This document shows positions 39,629 through 39,674 of a stretch of DNA of 39,674 nt, piece after piece; the first letter of the stretch is position 1, and each line of letters opens with the position of its first letter. The stretch is from an uncultured Lachnospiraceae bacterium (GTDB taxonomy: Bacteria; Bacillota; Clostridia; Lachnospirales; Lachnospiraceae). The stretch is taken from NCBI GenBank assembly GCA_947179245.1, contig CAMXBD010000012.1:1-39674 (forward strand). The letters are read 5' to 3'. The translations under genes were made by a program, and so were the position numbers. The notes beneath the pieces are model-generated. The model had not been told where the DNA came from and did not search any database. It saw nothing but the letters and a program-made list of their open reading frames with translations.

Positions 39629-39674
39629 CAAATGTATAGTTCGGGATTTGAAAGTGAGATGAAGTATTATGAAT

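Noticed and set aside
1-39674. CRISPR arrays, tRNA, rRNA and prophage genes.
   Set aside because: No regularly spaced repeats, no cloverleaf-like sequence and no phage structural proteins were found on reading both strands; a tRNA scan could still find something I missed.

Overview
The window looks like a chromosomal segment from a gut-type Clostridia, most likely a Lachnospiraceae member. This is inferred from AGGAGG-like ribosome binding sites, sigma-A-type promoters, lipoprotein signal peptides of Firmicutes type and the gene families present (LytTR-DUF3021, DUF1848, SPFH with a small Arc-like protein, LanFEG/Cpr-type transporters, WYL with a zinc ribbon, DUF3298 lipoproteins). There is no rRNA, tRNA, CRISPR array, prophage or intact insertion sequence.

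Layout. 1-743: start of a TrkA-type K+ regulator on the minus strand, cut by the window edge. 983-2523: LytTR regulator, DUF3021 membrane partner and a CPBP-like membrane protein. 2690-9957, all plus: MFS exporter, PAP2 phosphatase with a Gfo/Idh/MocA oxidoreductase, a MATE exporter, an SPL-like radical SAM protein, an Rpn-like PD-(D/E)XK protein and a small QueG-like iron-sulfur protein. 9940-13691: an FtsX-type ABC permease and its ATPase, flanked by a decayed copy (left) and an intact copy (right) of one ribbon-helix-helix gene. 13800-19792: SPFH protein, DUF1848 protein, DUF4422 glycosyltransferase and two tandem DUF3298 proteins. 20002-22442: a polar amino-acid ABC importer in the order permease, ATPase, binding protein. 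22551-26348, all minus: zinc-ribbon protein, WYL regulator, second MATE exporter and an alpha/beta hydrolase. 26537-30804: a self-contained LanFEG/Cpr-type antimicrobial-peptide ABC exporter with its response regulator and sensor kinase. 30937-34646: SstT Ser/Thr symporter, a MITE-like inverted-repeat element and a GH36 alpha-galactosidase. 34708-37771: a second amino-acid-type ABC importer in the order binding protein, permease, ATPase, followed by an unknown membrane protein. 37803-39519: PNPOx-like protein, a broken acetyltransferase and an LD-carboxypeptidase/MccF-like S66 peptidase.

The strongest unusual observation is the binding protein at 34708-35511. Its two sequence halves are in reversed order compared with ordinary SBP_bac_3 proteins, including the paralogue at 21549-22442 in the same window. 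The lobe-2 and C-terminal half comes first, then a linker, then the normal N-terminal half. This is a circularly permuted periplasmic-binding-protein fold, and it also lacks the usual ligand-binding Arg. The DUF1848 protein is a second case of apparent rearrangement, with a radical-SAM-like CxxxCxxC motif at the C-terminus. Other points are the direct-repeat-flanked ABC cassette with a precise 111-bp deletion in the relic gene, and several palindromic candidate operators.

The genes suggest a host-associated fermenter. It takes up amino acids by two ABC systems and SstT, uses alpha-galactosides, and carries several stress or drug exporters (MFS, two MATE, FtsX-type and LanFEG-type ABC). All functions are inferred from sequence reading alone; no database search was run.
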